From assembly GCA_030272585.1 (NCBI GenBank), contig BSYQ01000004.1, positions 124,001-188,000 on the forward strand: DNA of 64,000 bases, read 5' to 3'. Under the pieces are notes generated by a model. It did not search any database and had not been told where the DNA came from. It was given only the letters and a program-made list of their open reading frames with translations. The stretch is from Bryopsis sp. KO-2023 (Eukaryota > Chlorophyta > Ulvophyceae > Bryopsidales > Bryopsidaceae). Within the stretch, counting starts at the first letter, position 1. The number at the start of each line of letters is the position of its first letter. Below, in pieces: positions 23,401 through 36,600 of the stretch. The position numbers and the translations under genes were made by a program.

Positions 23401-25506
23401 ATGAATTTTGTACCGTTCAAGTTGAATTCAGAATTATTTATCCCTGCATTCTTGCTTTCCGATAAATATGCGGACAAAGTCCGTGGCGTTGGCAGTAGGA
23501 TTCACCGCTTCAGTTTACAGTTTTTTTTCTTTCGGAGGTTCACCTCACCTTTAAGATACCAGCACCTTATCCTTCCATACGCGTGACCTCCAAGGTTTTA
23601 ACACTCATCTTTGCATTTTTCTTTTCAGGAAATTCGACCTTTAACATCACTTGCAACGAGGTATTTGAGGGAGGGCTCTGGCCCAGAATCCAAAGTGACG
23701 ATGGTGGCGATATTGGATGAAATGTATTTTCGACTGTACTACCACTACTTGACTAATTCCACTTCCAGGGACTCTTTCCCTATTCCCAGCCCCGACATCT
23801 ACTTTCCAGATCTGGAAAGCTGGACGAAGGGTGCTAAAGGTTATTTGGACAATTTTATGGGGGAAGAATTGAGTGAGGTCACTCAAGTTGGCATCACTAC
23901 ACTGTGGGAGATGGACCGTCCGTCCAATGGGCTGCTGAAGATTTTCAACATCAGATTTTCGGAGGGGGTGAGGTTGTTCTATGAAACAGGGTTGGGAATG
24001 GCTGGCGAGATGGACACCGCAATAAAAGCTGGCAAACCAAAGAAGTGGACGAGGAAATCTCTGGTCCCCCCTCCGTGCCACCTGGCTTTGCAAAAGTGGA
24101 GGAACGTTTGCAGGGATTGGTTTTGCCATTTGTACTCGTATGCAGTCCCTAATGAGGAAGCGCTGCGAGTTTTGGACGAGTTTTCACCCTTGGTTGAAAT
24201 TGGAGGGGGTGTAGGGTATTGGGCTGCGTTGTTGCAAGATAGGGGTGTTGAAATTGAAGTCTATGACAAGGATCCCACTGGCGCCACCGAAAATGAATAC
24301 CATGGCAAAGTCCCATCGTATGTTGAGGTGAGATCAGATCTGGTCTGACCAAACAATGTTTCAATGATACAATACTGGCTCATATTTGTGGATTAATTAC
24401 TGGGTTTTTTTAGTGTTTTGGGTTGAATATTGCTTTTTGTCTCTGTGTTTTGGTGTTTTTGACTTTGGATCTCCCAAATTTGTGTGACTCATTGCTTTTT
24501 TTTTTCATTTTTCTCCTTTCGATCCCTTTGTTGCATCAAGAGAATGTCGCATTTAGATTAACCGGGTCCTTTTTTTCCCACCCTGTTGAGTGGAATGCTC
24601 TCTTGTGTTCTACCCCTCCGCCTTGTGGAATATATTTGTGAAAACATTTGTGTATGTATATATATAGTGTCAATGAGTGGACAGCATTGAATGTTGTTTG
24701 AAGGTAAAAGAGGGAGGTCCTGACGTCTTGGAAGGAATGGAGGACAGAACTCTCTTCCTTTGCTACCCCCCCCCAAACGACCCGATGGCCAGAACCTGTT
24801 TGGATGTTTTCAAAGGAAAACACATCATACATGGTGAGTGTTTGAAAAGCAAGATGGCTGCCTCTCTCCCAACAGAAAATGCAGAGTCGGGTATTTGAGT
24901 TTTCTGTCAAAATTTCAAGAAGAAAAAAACCTCAGTTTTTTCCTTCATGCACTCGCAGTTGAGAGTTTACAGCTTTTTTTGGGGGGGGTGGTTACATGTT
25001 CCTCTTGGTTTTTATCTGCAGTTGGGGAGTGGGAAGCAGAGACTGGCAATCGGAAATTCGAAGCGGAGCTTGTGAATTCATTCCAACTGTTGAAGAAAGT
25101 GCCTCTTCCAAATTGGGGCAATACAGCATATCAGATGACTGTGTGGGGGAGGAAACCTACGGGGGAAGAAGAAGCGAGCCAATCGCCAAAGAGAGCCATG
25201 CTGGAATGTATGCACTGTGGATGCGACGATTTCACTCTCATAAAAACATGCGCGATTTGTAGGACTCGCATGTATTGTGGGGCTGAGTGCATGAGGTTGG
25301 ATGGGGAGTCTCACAGGGAGGAGCATTCCCTCAGACTGATTCATATGCAAGAAGAATTGGACTTTGAAAATCCGCTGCACTTCTACAAATGCTATCGGGG
25401 GACAATCCGAATGGAAATCGAGCAAAGGCAGGCCAAAAAAGATAGCAGTGCAGTAGAAAAAGCAGTCGAGAAGGAGGAAAAGACAAAGACGCCCAAGGAC
25501 CATTGA
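23401..25506 (+). CDS. SAM-methyltransferase-fold protein with C-terminal MYND finger
   Basis: Exons: 23401..23478 (tentative first exon), 23629..24327, 24704..24833, 25022..25506, totalling 463 aa in phase. The core carries a glycine-rich SAM-binding motif, LVEIGGGVGYWAALL (about residues 213-227), followed by the acidic strand end EVYDKDP. Exon 3 contains TLFLCYPPP, corresponding to the motif IV strand and loop. I remember a family of uncharacterised bacterial and fungal proteins with this IGGGVGYW core. After the core lies a Cys-rich segment (about 355-395): CMHCGC, CAICRTRMYC, then C and H-x3-H spacing, typical of a MYND protein-interaction finger. The tail is Lys/Glu-rich. The first exon rests only on phase and a weak donor (aaa-gtccgt). 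The substrate is unknown; a protein or small-molecule methyltransferase is inference. Confidence 0.8.
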
Positions 25507-26012
25507 GAGGGTGTTTCTAAAATGGAATTTTGATGGTGTTGTCAACATATTAGTTCTCTATTCAAGATTTTGTGTTCATTTGGGGGGGGGGTTAGTCATA
25601 GAGGCCGGGATAAGGTTGGGAACCCGGAGATGGGTGATGGTTACAGTTGACAAAAAAAGAGGGATTGTCTCCTTTGGGAGGTTTTTAACTCGACATTGAC
25701 TGGTTATTGAGACTTGCTGATTCAACAAATGGGAAAACCAGTAAGTCGAATTCCTAATGAACCTGAGACATGGAGTCCCTTTTGAAACAATAGAAAACTT
25801 CTTGCGAAAGTCGTGTGCTCCACGAGAGCACCCTGAATGAAAAATGGTCTATTGGGAAATTCGTCACAGAGCACACTGGCTGCTGGCATGATTCTAGAGC
25901 AATTTTACAAGTCCGTTGAATGTTTCCAGTTGGGTTCAACAGCTACAATGCCAGCCCCTTCCATAGGCTCCTTGAATTATGCATTATCCATTTCTGGCAG
26001 CTGTTGCGGTGG
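25507..26012. other. convergent intergenic spacer
   Basis: About 500 bases between the methyltransferase-MYND gene (+) and the end of PIGW (-). It holds short homopolymers only, and no coding signal was found. Confidence 0.5.
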
Positions 26013-28665
26013 CTACAAGCGACCGATAAACCAACCGACGGCACAAATTAATGCCATATAGACACCTGCATGCACAAATTAATTCATAAATTTTTGCAAA
26101 CATGGATGCAATTGAATGGCAAAGATGAGGAGAAATTCCAAGTATGCTCACCTAGAATCACTCTTGCCATGAGGTTGCTGGTTTCTAGTGTGTTCACAGC
26201 CATATTGACACATCCTGTGGCAAGATTGGCTGCCAGGAACACACCCAATAGATTCTTGCTCAAGGCATGGAGTATCAGTGAATGGTTGCCAAGGATATCT
26301 CCAATAGCACACACTGATACCACACATGAGGTCAGCCCTAAAGTCCAAACTATGTATGTTGCATTACAAGCACGCCTCGACACCGGCTCAAACCCTCCGA
26401 TCAACGCCAAGGCACAGCCGTAAAGAACAAGGGTTGTGCAGAGTAAGCATACAGTCCAAGTAATGAGCGCCTTGGATGCCTGTCTCGGCATGGATGAAGA
26501 GGTTTTCTTGCTGCCAGCGGTGGTTTCCTGGAATTTTCGAGCCGTCCACAGCAAGCCTTGCCCGAACGCTGCCCCCCAAAGGTGAAGGGACCAGTAACCA
26601 AGCATTGAGAATATGCCTTCTTTGTTCAAATCGATCAGCGAGGTTCCTCGTTCACTCGAATGGACGTACTCCATCATTCCACCTGAATTTCCATTTCTTT
26701 CTTTGTCTGTGGTTGGATGAGAAACTTCATATGATTGAGTATATATATATATAAAATCAATATATACAATCACTCAGCATGCATCGAAATAATAAATGCA
26801 TTGTACACGAAATGTGAATGGCGACCCCACATGCATGCAGCAACACAATTAATCTATTGCTCCTCTCATATAACGCTACTGACCATCTTGTACGCCACTT
26901 ACCTAGTGAAAGGGCGGACTGATGAGCAGCCAATGTCCCAACAGCACCAACGAAGGCAGCAAGCCCCCTTAATGGAATCAGAAATGACAGCGTCTCTACT
27001 GCAGCAAGAGTAAAAAAAAAGTTCCAATGGACGCCATATTCTCCAACATGCACCTAAAAGCAATCAAAATTGAAATCAGCAAATAATATCCTCAACATCG
27101 TTAAATACAGCGAAACACATACATTGTAAGCCCTCACATATTGTATATATATATATATATATTCAGGGTGCCATATTTTGAAATCTGTTACCTGGTAGTC
27201 TGCAGCTGAGACTGAAAACAGTCGAATAGAACCAAGAAGAATTAAAGGCCCTGCTCGCCGCATCAACCTGCTGGGATATGAAGAACGGCGTCAGCTGTAT
27301 CTAAATTTGCTTACTTGTGGAATGCTGACCACAATTCCAATCAACTTTCTCACCCTTTTCCCCAAAAGGGCTGTGTTGAACCTGGCCCGAAGAGCTGGCA
27401 GGTTCATTCAAGTTTACCAACAGATCTAGGCCTCCATGTGCTATAAAACAAAATTAACAGTTTCCAGAAACTTCACTAGATGTTTCACACAGCACTGTAA
27501 TACTGGTCCTGTTGCAGGTTATGACCTCCTTGTGACAATATAAATGACTCATGGCACTCACTATATTGATTGGCCGGCCGGGGGTTTTGACACCATGCCG
27601 CTGGCCAGAACAAACATTCCTGGTCCAATATCCATAAGCCCCGTTCCAAATGTTTCTGCTTTGGCAAATCTCCTGGGAAAAACGTTGAAATCCACTGCAA
27701 GAATTGCCATGCACGTGTATGCCAGCATGACCCCTCTGAAAGTATCCAAATACCTAGCAATCAGAAAAAGAATTATTCAAAATGACACTCCAAACCGTGC
27801 ACCACCAGCAACAACTGATGCAAGCGGTCAACCCGACTGCAACAGATTCAACAGTGCAAAGCGTCAATTTGAAATCACTACAAGCTGAAAACTTTTTTTT
27901 TTTTTTGGTGAATGTTGCAAAAGTAGTCATCCATTCATCTTATCTCAGATCGCCCAAAATAAACATGAGAACCACTGCATGCATATATCGACCATATCGA
28001 GTTGGACAGTGGTTAACGAACCTTCTACGCTGCTTGACAAGGTCATTCCATGCCAAGGCACTCTGGCGTTCATTGAATTGAACCAAGCGGAGCATTGCAG
28101 AGATGCCGAAACAAAGAAGGGAAAAACTCACCCATGTGGTGTAGCTCAAGACTTGTGTTGTGACCGCCAGGCCGGGCACCATGATCAAAACGAACTCGAC
28201 CGCATGACTGACAAACCTACGGAAGGCCATCTCAGCGCATAGATTATTAAAAACATTCCATGTGGTGCTCCATTCTCAATGCTGAGAATATGAAACATGC
28301 AACTGAAAGCACCCACCTTTGGCCTAATCTGCTGGATATTAAGGAGGCTGCACACACAAATGTTCACACTTAGAAGAAGCATGGAAAAGCAAAAATATGT
28401 TTCCCTCCTGCGAAAAAGGATCTGTTCTGAAAAGGCCAGTCACAGCATGGATGTGATCGATGCCTGAATGGGGGTTGGCTCCACAAAATGTCGTTTCTGG
28501 TGAATTGAAAAACAGTTTTTCAGACTTCGTGGTCAGACAAACACCTGGAAATGCAAGCAACGGCATAACAAGACAGATCCACAGCACCTCCATGTTGGAG
28601 GTGCCGGAATGTCCGGATACGAATTGCTCCTTCAATGATCGCAGCTCTTCCCCAGTATCCACCAT
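26013..28665 (-). CDS. PIGW: GPI-anchor inositol acyltransferase (PIGW/GWT1)
   Basis: ER multi-pass membrane enzyme that acylates the inositol of GlcN-PI during GPI-anchor synthesis. Exons in transcript order (complement): 28545..28665, 28317..28426, 28132..28230, 28022..28062, 27562..27753, 27418..27440, 27354..27381, 27192..27267, 26903..27053, 26152..26682, 26013..26065. They keep phase and give 474 aa, close to yeast GWT1 (490) and human PIGW (504). Family signatures in order: FVSGHSGTS near the N-terminus, AILAVDFNVFPRRFAKAETFGT, EYGVHWNFFFTL, NKEGIFSMLGYW, SRRACNATYIVW, and NLLGVFLAANLATGCVNM. About a dozen hydrophobic helices are visible. Exons of 23 and 28 nt, separated by a 36-nt intron, are the weakest part; skipping them also keeps frame through an alternative acceptor but shortens a linker of family-typical length. 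Confidence 0.9.
26739..26753. repeat. (AT)n microsatellite
   Basis: Pure AT dinucleotide run in a PIGW intron. Confidence 0.85.
27144..27163. repeat. (AT)n microsatellite
   Basis: Pure AT dinucleotide run of about 20 bases in the PIGW intron 27054..27191. Confidence 0.88.
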
Positions 28666-30649
28666 AGTGCAGGATTCGCTGATCGGGACCAAGGCTCCTG
28701 CCAGAAAATAAAACTGACCTGCAAGGACCTGGCTTGTGGCAGTGCTGAACCCTCGCTCCAGCGATCGCGAGAACACCACTGGCGCCCAGTCCGACGCGCA
28801 AAGTCCGAGGGTGACTCACCCGTCTGAGGATGACTCAGTTGCGGCTGCACACGCACACGTGCAAGGATAAGGGCGACCACTCCTGCGCTCCACGGCACTG
28901 GAAAGAAATGTGGGATAGCTCTGCGAGAAGTTCCAGACAAGAATAAAAAGAAACACGCAATTGCATGTCTCAGCATTGTTTCCACACAGTGGTGGCGTGC
29001 AGTATGTTGCGATCGGATGTTTTTCAGAGTCGCTGGTTTGTGTGTGCAAAGCAAACTCGAGACTGTGTCTATCGCCCGCACTTAGCAGAGCATATCGACA
29101 AAAACTATCCGACTGGGCTTGATTGCCAGATTGCGCACTTTAAGAATGGTTCGTTTGTTTTACCTTTCACAATCAGCCGCCTCCTGCCAAAAAAACACGA
29201 CACAAACACAACTCCAACCTGTTGCTCCTCTTAAGAGCAAGCTTGTTTTCAAGATCGACCCCGTTCTCCACCTTCTATTTCACTACTATTCTGAACTATT
29301 TTCAAATGATAACGCTTTTAAATCGATCGATTTTGAGTCAATAGATTAGTGACTCAAAGTCTCAAAACGAAATTGACAATTTCAGACCTATTTTTGATCG
29401 TTTTGAGGGATCTGAGTGATGGAAAAAGAAAAGGTTTCTGCCCACGACTGATTAATTTGTGAGAATGAAAACGACTTTGTTCAACAGAGGCAGGAGAGGA
29501 GGCGGTGTGATATCTTTTCCCTTTCTTTCATGGCACAGCTGTAGACCCAATCAACCTGCCAACCAGGAGGTTTAGGTCACATGCCCTCCCAAAAGGATGA
29601 ATTCAGTCCTGAAGGTGTTCCATCCCAATGCTTTGATATCTATCCAGGAGAAAGATGTTTCACAAAGGGTATTTTCTGCGCACGATCTTTAGTGCTAGGC
29701 ACCATTTCGGAATTTCATTCCTGGTTAAACTGACATTTCTTGGACTTTCACATCATTTCTGACACTCAGGAGAAGCTTGCAAACCCTTAGATAACATAAA
29801 CGAACCCCTAAAATCCCCATAAGTCATGCATTCGTTGTTCTTATCAACCCCAAAACTGCTTGTTCCTCCCATCACAGAAAATATCCACCTCAAAACTTGC
29901 TGCAAACGGTGCGATTTGACAGCAAGAGAATTAGGGTTTCAAAATCTGGCACTCCACCGAAAAACACAAATGCACATGTCTTCAGGAAATCAAATCATAT
30001 CAAAAAACCACCACAAGAAGCTGCCCAAGCGTCTGCATGCACAGCCTCCAATTTTGACCAACCTTATTCAGAAAAGACAGACATACACTCTAAACGAATA
30101 AACCCTAATGAGATCACAGCACCCTACGATGACCTCATTGCAAACCTACACAGTCTTTTTTCGACATTCATCTTTTTCCCAGTCACAAATCTTGATGTCC
30201 AGAATCCGTTACTCCTTCCCCCATGGTTACTCTCTCCTTTCATAATTTTCTCACTCTTTTTTTCTTTTTCCACAAACTCTCTAATCCTTGAATGCTTTGG
30301 ACATTTAAATTTCCCCAAAAAAAGGTTTTGACCAGACGATCGAATGGTGCTTTGTAACTACTTCACTCTGCCTAAATTATCACTTGGACAAAAAGAAGAC
30401 ACACCAGATTACTGGAGTAGAAAAAGAAACCCAAAAATCAAAAACTAATGATAAAAAACAATCTCTCATTTTAACCTGAGATCATCAAATACACCGGAAC
30501 ACACACTTCATTCAAATCCAGAGCAAAGAACCCAACTCCACTTTCCTTTGATCAAATCCCCAAACTGTCCAAATAACAACAAAAACCTCGTCTCCATCTA
30601 ATCCTCCAACTGTACAGAATGCCTGATGTCAGACATTCCATTACGCAGA
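28666..30649. other. intergenic: PIGW promoter side and spastizin 3' flank
   Basis: About 2 kb. The part near 28670-29250 should hold the PIGW promoter. From 29400 on the + strand is A/C-rich with only chance ORFs. No RNA gene or repeat was recognised. Confidence 0.5.
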
Positions 30650-33600
30650 TCACTCCGAGCTTGACACTCTGGCTCTTCCCAGAATCCTTTCGCATTTTTT
30701 AACGGTGGCTTTGTCACCCAACTGCTCTGCAGCTTCCGAGACCATGTTAAGATCTGCATACACATTTAAACCCCCATCACTTTATATTCATTGCAATTCC
30801 AGATCTTGAAAGATCTTGATCAAGATCTTTCAAGGGAGGAGAGGAGAGGCTGATGAAAAAGCTCCACTTAAAACAACAGGAGCTCCAAAGATATATAAAG
30901 CACTTTTTGCAGGAAAAGGAGAGGTCGCCTGCCTGCACTTCTTTCAGACACGAAAAATACCAAACAGTTTTTATTAGGAGGGCAAATGAAAGTAGGGGAT
31001 ATAGTCAAAGGAGAACATAGAGGGATGTTAATAAAAAACGCGAGTGAAATGCTGACCTTCATATCCTCCCCGTTCATTAGCAATTCTGAATGCTCGATCG
31101 ACATCACCGAGTTGTAAGCAAGCCAGCACTCGAGCATGGGGGCTGACCTGTGAAACATTTCAAAATTGATCATTGGTAAGACGAACGATTGCAAACCAGC
31201 CACCATCTATAATCCACAAGAGCGCCAGAGAAAGAAGACAATGAATTTCCAATGCTTTGCAGTTCCAATATATATTTGCCAGCTGTAGATTGCTGCTTGT
31301 GCATTTTTTGCAAACGACCAAAGCGTGATTTTTAAGTGAAGTTTACGAGACTGATGCTGTTCTCTTGAACAAAAATGACGGAAGAATGCTTAGTGAGATT
31401 CTATTTTTTTTCTAATTTAAGCCTGCACCATGAGCTCTATGAATCCTTCCGCAAACCACACAGTCCAGTGGGCATCGTCGCCTGCATTGGCAACCTCTGT
31501 GCTAGTGTAAGCTTCGACTGCAGCCGCCAATATCCTAAGAGAAAAAAACAAAAAAAAACAATGAATTGAATCGTTCAATTCTGAGCATGGTGTGCGAAAA
31601 AACCACCTCCACTCCCAAAAAAAGAACAGAAGATGGAAACAGCCGAAGAAGGAAGGTAAAAGTTGGAAATGAGATGCTGCTTTACAGAAAAAGAAACAAA
31701 TTATTTATTCACTTAGTCGTTCCTTTTGACGCCTTTTTTTCGATCCTGGGGGTTAGTAAAGGGCAGCCAAAACCTACACATTTGTGAATTTTTTAAAGAA
31801 TTTAGTACAGTTGCATGTTTCACATACTTGTCCAATTCAGAGTCCGTGACAGTTCCCTTGATGTTATGGATAAGATCCCTGATGGCTTGATGGTGTCGAG
31901 TTTTGGCCATCGAAGAGACCGCAGTAGCATATGCTTGCGTATGGTTGATCCTGAAAAAAATTCAGCCAAGAATGCATCGTTAAATCCAACCCGTTCCTTG
32001 CGAGCATTCATCTAAGGGATCAATCGGCAACAAACCATATAATGGAAATCAGAGCATGACAAGCAATTCACGATTACAGAGTCGTTGTATTGTTGTTGAT
32101 GTAAACTGGGACACTATTTTTTGATGTTTTCAAGTAATGAGCGATCAACTAATTGTTACATTACTTCGATCATACCTGAATTCAAACAGGACTCTGAAAG
32201 CCAGATTGAAATTGGACCTGATAAGGTCTACCACAATTTTCATTCGCCGAGCCTCATCCTGTTCTGTTTCCTCTGGCCCTTCTGCAAACAAGCAGCACTC
32301 TCTTGGCAGAGTACCGCTGTCTCCATCTATCACCAATGTCTGCATCCATACAAGAAATATATTACTCATTAAAAAAAAGGAGCAAAAAAAAAGGAAAAAA
32401 CAAAAACTCTACAATTCATGAACGTGAATCCCTCGAGTTGGTCAACATTTTCATTGAAAAATGAACCATACCAGGTTTCCGTAAGGGCAGGGGTGTGTGT
32501 GCGTGGGGAGGATGCCTTGAACCAAGTACAATCACATTATAGGATGTCTAGCTTACTGTCAGTAACTGGTGTACCTGATAAACGTCTGACTGGAGCTTGC
32601 ATCTGGCAATGTATTGTGCAAGGGCAGCTTGAGGCAAGGTTCCTTTCTCTCTGGGAGGAAGACCAGAGGAGGAGCCGCTCGACCTCGACTTTTGGAAACT
32701 CGACAGAGCTTCTTGGAAATGACCTCTAGCCGACTCCAAAAAGTGCAGCGCGGTCTGCAAAGAAAAACAACATTCACATGCATGTGCACCAGTCTACGTA
32801 TCCTGACTGTCGATCAATCCGAGCCAACACAGCCAGAGAGCAGGTATTCATTGTTTAAATACCATTTGCTTCACAATGGCCTGCACCTCAAATTACTCAG
32901 GTTCATGTCCTGTAGAATTCATTGGTTTGATTGCCTGGTGGCCCTTCTGTGAACTGACCTTTCCATCCGTCGAGCGCCAGGATAATTTAAGACATGTCAG
33001 TCCAGCAATGTCGAATTTCTCCAGAGCTCGCTGGCACCTACCCACAACAATGCAACAATTTCTCAACAACCTTTCTTCTCTCTTCAAAACTTCACATGAC
33101 ATTTTGTCAGATTTGTACAACTGCCGATCTGAAGCATTTGAAAAAGATGAAATCAGTGCAAATACCTTTCCACCAGCGATTTCGTGTTTTTTGTTTTTTT
33201 CCCCAGCCACGAAATTGGTCCGTGACGAGTTTCCACATCAAAAGGAAATTTATGTTGTTATTGCTTTTGCTTACCTGTAAAGGATGCTCAGTCTATTATT
33301 GGATTCCAGCCAAGTGCAGGATTCATTCAAACACCTCCTGCCTCTGGATCCTCCGTCAATCATTGCAGAAATCATGGCACCTGTTTTATCGTACCGCACC
33401 GACAAATCACAAATTTGACCAATGTTCTCCACCTCTCTGGACAAACCCCTGGGCTCCACTCCAGCAATGATCTGCAACACCCAATCAATCAATCGACATG
33501 TCCAAACACACACGATGCCAACTCGGTCAGACATAAAAAAATAGCTTTGAGCAAAAGTCAAAGGGAGAAAAGAGAGGTTTTAAGGAAAAATCGAAACTCC

Positions 33601-36600
33601 GGAATGTCTCATACCACATCATTGGGGGCTGCTGCCGATGTAGTAACATCTGTGTTTCCATCTTCTGACTGTATGGCTGATACGTTTCCAGAGGTGCTTT
33701 GGGAAACCATGCTTCCCTGGACAGACTGCACCGATGTGTGGCCGGAGAGTTGCCCAGAGATTTTCGTCGAACCAGGTTGAGTCGCTCGAGGTGGTCCAGT
33801 GTCTGCTGATCCAGAATCGCTGGCATTATCACTCACAGAATTCGACCTGGACTCCCTCAGACTGCCACACCAAAAAACATAACACACAATTCATTGAGAA
33901 AGAAAGTCTGCTGGCTGGATATGGAAATTAGAAAAGGATATGCCCTTTCCTAACACGCTCAGAAGTCTCTTGAAGCCAATATCAACAGGCAACCCCCCCC
34001 CCAAAAAAAAAGAAAAATAGCTGTTCGAAAATATATCACCTGGCACTGGATCTTCTCACCCCACTTCTCGAGCCAGGGTCACCAGTCTTGAAAGTTCCAG
34101 ATCTTGAAAAACTGCCGCTTCTGAAAGATCCCCTGAATCGACCGGAGCCGGATCCAGATGCAATGGATGGGGCAGCCACAGCTTCGTCCTCCATCCCAAC
34201 TGGAAACATAACTCGACAGGCTGCTTCACCACGCCCATGTCTATTGTTTTCAGCAAAAACACACCCAAATCCACTTCAACACGAGATCCACAACCAGACG
34301 TGCTTTCAGATTTAACCCGAAAAAAAGTGGCACATATTCACAAAGCAATGTTCAATGTTGGGCGTGGGGGTTAGCTGTCCAGCTACTCCAATTTGTAAAA
34401 ACAAAAAACTACGCACTGATAGTTTTTTTTGCTGGTGATTCATAGATCCTGCAGGGGCAGGGTGTCTTTTTCCGATTTTTTTAAGCTAGATCCTTACTTG
34501 AACATGAATGGGATCAGCATAGCAGGAGCATGTGCCGCCAAAAGCTCTTCTGCGAATTTCATTCTCTCTGCCAGCAAGGTCGACGAAGTGGCCGCCACAG
34601 CCAAAACTTTCCTTTTCAGGTTTTCCCCGAGGGAAGCCCCTGGTCGATTTTGTGGGGGAGTTTTTTTCGGAGTGACTGATCTCCACCAACGCCGGGCCTT
34701 CGGAGGGGGTTTCTGAGCTTGACCTCGCAGCACGTTCACTAAATTGCTGGCAGACATTCGGAGGAAGCCCCACCGAGCTTTTTTGAGGGATGCTTGCAAT
34801 CTGTCCGTCGTTTTCGGAATGCAGAAAACAGACACCCATCAGTCATATTGCATCAAACAGGTCCATCTTGTCAATACTTACCCCTGAACTTGATGACAAA
34901 AAAATCCCGATACAAAACCAACCATTCAAGTCAAAACTTCCAGCTTCCCTCTCACCTTCTGAATGCTTCTGAATCCACAGGACAAGTGGTTTCCAACACT
35001 CTGACCAATCGCATGGCAGCTTGCCTGGACTCCGCTTTCGCCCTGGAGTCTTCCCGCTGAACTCCACCAGGGAGCTTGAAAACATGGGCAACTTTTTCCC
35101 TGGCACCTTCGAAATTGCCCTCTTGCACCAGAGCCCCAACCCAAGCTTCCCAGAAAGGTCTCTCATCCATATCACAGTGCCGAGCAGTGCACACCTGCCC
35201 AGCATCCAATGAAAAAGCACCCAGTGAATCCATGACACAAACATGATTCTAAATTTCATAGCATATCAGCTTCTCTTGGCTGAACTTGCTTCGACAGGAG
35301 TCCGGAGCAAAAAATTCCGATTCTGACCAGCTCGTCCCGAAACAAGTATGGGAAATAGCCACGAATGTGGTTATATTTCACAGTATGTTATTTTGATCAG
35401 ACTTCTCACCGCTAAACTGTAATGCTCCGCTGTAACAAGCTCGTTCAAGAGAGAGTCGCACAAAACTGCGTCCCGCATGTCTGACAGACTGGCCCGCATT
35501 CCGGCTGCCAAAATTCTTTGCAGAAGCTCCAATTCTGTTTTGAGATTTTTGCCTTCGTCAGAGCTATCCTTTTCGGCCAATTTGGGACCAGAGGCGAAAG
35601 CACTTGATGTCCGTGGAATCTCATGTGGAGGGTCTTCATTGTGTGCTTCTGGCGTTTCCTGCAATATCAGACCACCTTACGACTCAGCCAAATATTTCTT
35701 TAGCTTTGCCTTCGCCTTTCTAAAGGGGGTTTCTCGAGTGATTCAATTGATAAATTTTGTTGTCAGTGTCTGAAGGAGGTTTTGTTCTCGTGTGAACTCA
35801 AGCTCCTTCATAGATATGGAGGTCTACCATTTGCACACATTGTGCGAACCAAAAATCCTGGTTTTTTTGGAGTGGCTACTGACCTCCACACTGGGTAGAG
35901 CACCCCCAGTTGGAGATGCCCTTGCTGTTGATGGGCGATTAGGCATTTTCTTCTCTGAATACTGGAGGACATCCAAGCAAACATCCACTGCATCCTGTAT
36001 TAACCAACAAATGCTCAATTTCAGTAAAGAAAACATACCCACCCACCCACCATGTGCAATAAATTCCATGAAACATGCCTTGAAACCACCCAAAACAAAA
36101 CTCTCCATGTGAACACAGTATACTCTCTGTAAAAAAATTTACCTGAAGCATGTATTCGCTGATTGTCTTGCACACCCACCTGAGATTTCTGCGAAACGAC
36201 TGGGTTCCATTCGAACTCTGTGTAGGGATTTGCCAGCAGTTCATTGGCCAAATCTGTGGCTGCCCGATCGGCAGCATCACTGGATACTTCAGCAGCGGAG
36301 CATAAATCCATCAACACCCTGAAAAGTGCAAGATTTGGCTGCCCTCGGAACGTGTGCTTCAATCTCTGGACCTGTAGGATATCACCCCACAAAACTTGTA
36401 CGGTCGAGGAAAAAGAAAGTCTGAAATACGATACATTTCATCAGATTCATTCATGCTGACATCAACTTTCCTATCGACATTCAGCCTTAAACAAATCCCT
36501 CAAGAAATCAATGTACCTCATAATTCTTGGAGGGTGTTACAGGATCTCCTCTGAAAAAGCAACGGAGGTAAAAAAAATAAAAAAATATGTTATGGGGTTT

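Noticed and set aside
29826-30331. Overlapping + strand ORFs of 91 and 144 codons
   Set aside because: Composition follows the A/C-rich background, there are no motifs or splice support, and both lie in the 3' flank of a minus-strand gene.
36510-36540. Possible small spastizin exon (GDPVTPSKNYE)
   Set aside because: It would need phase 2 entry while the preceding exon ends in phase 0; the direct splice from 36603 to 36371 is in frame.
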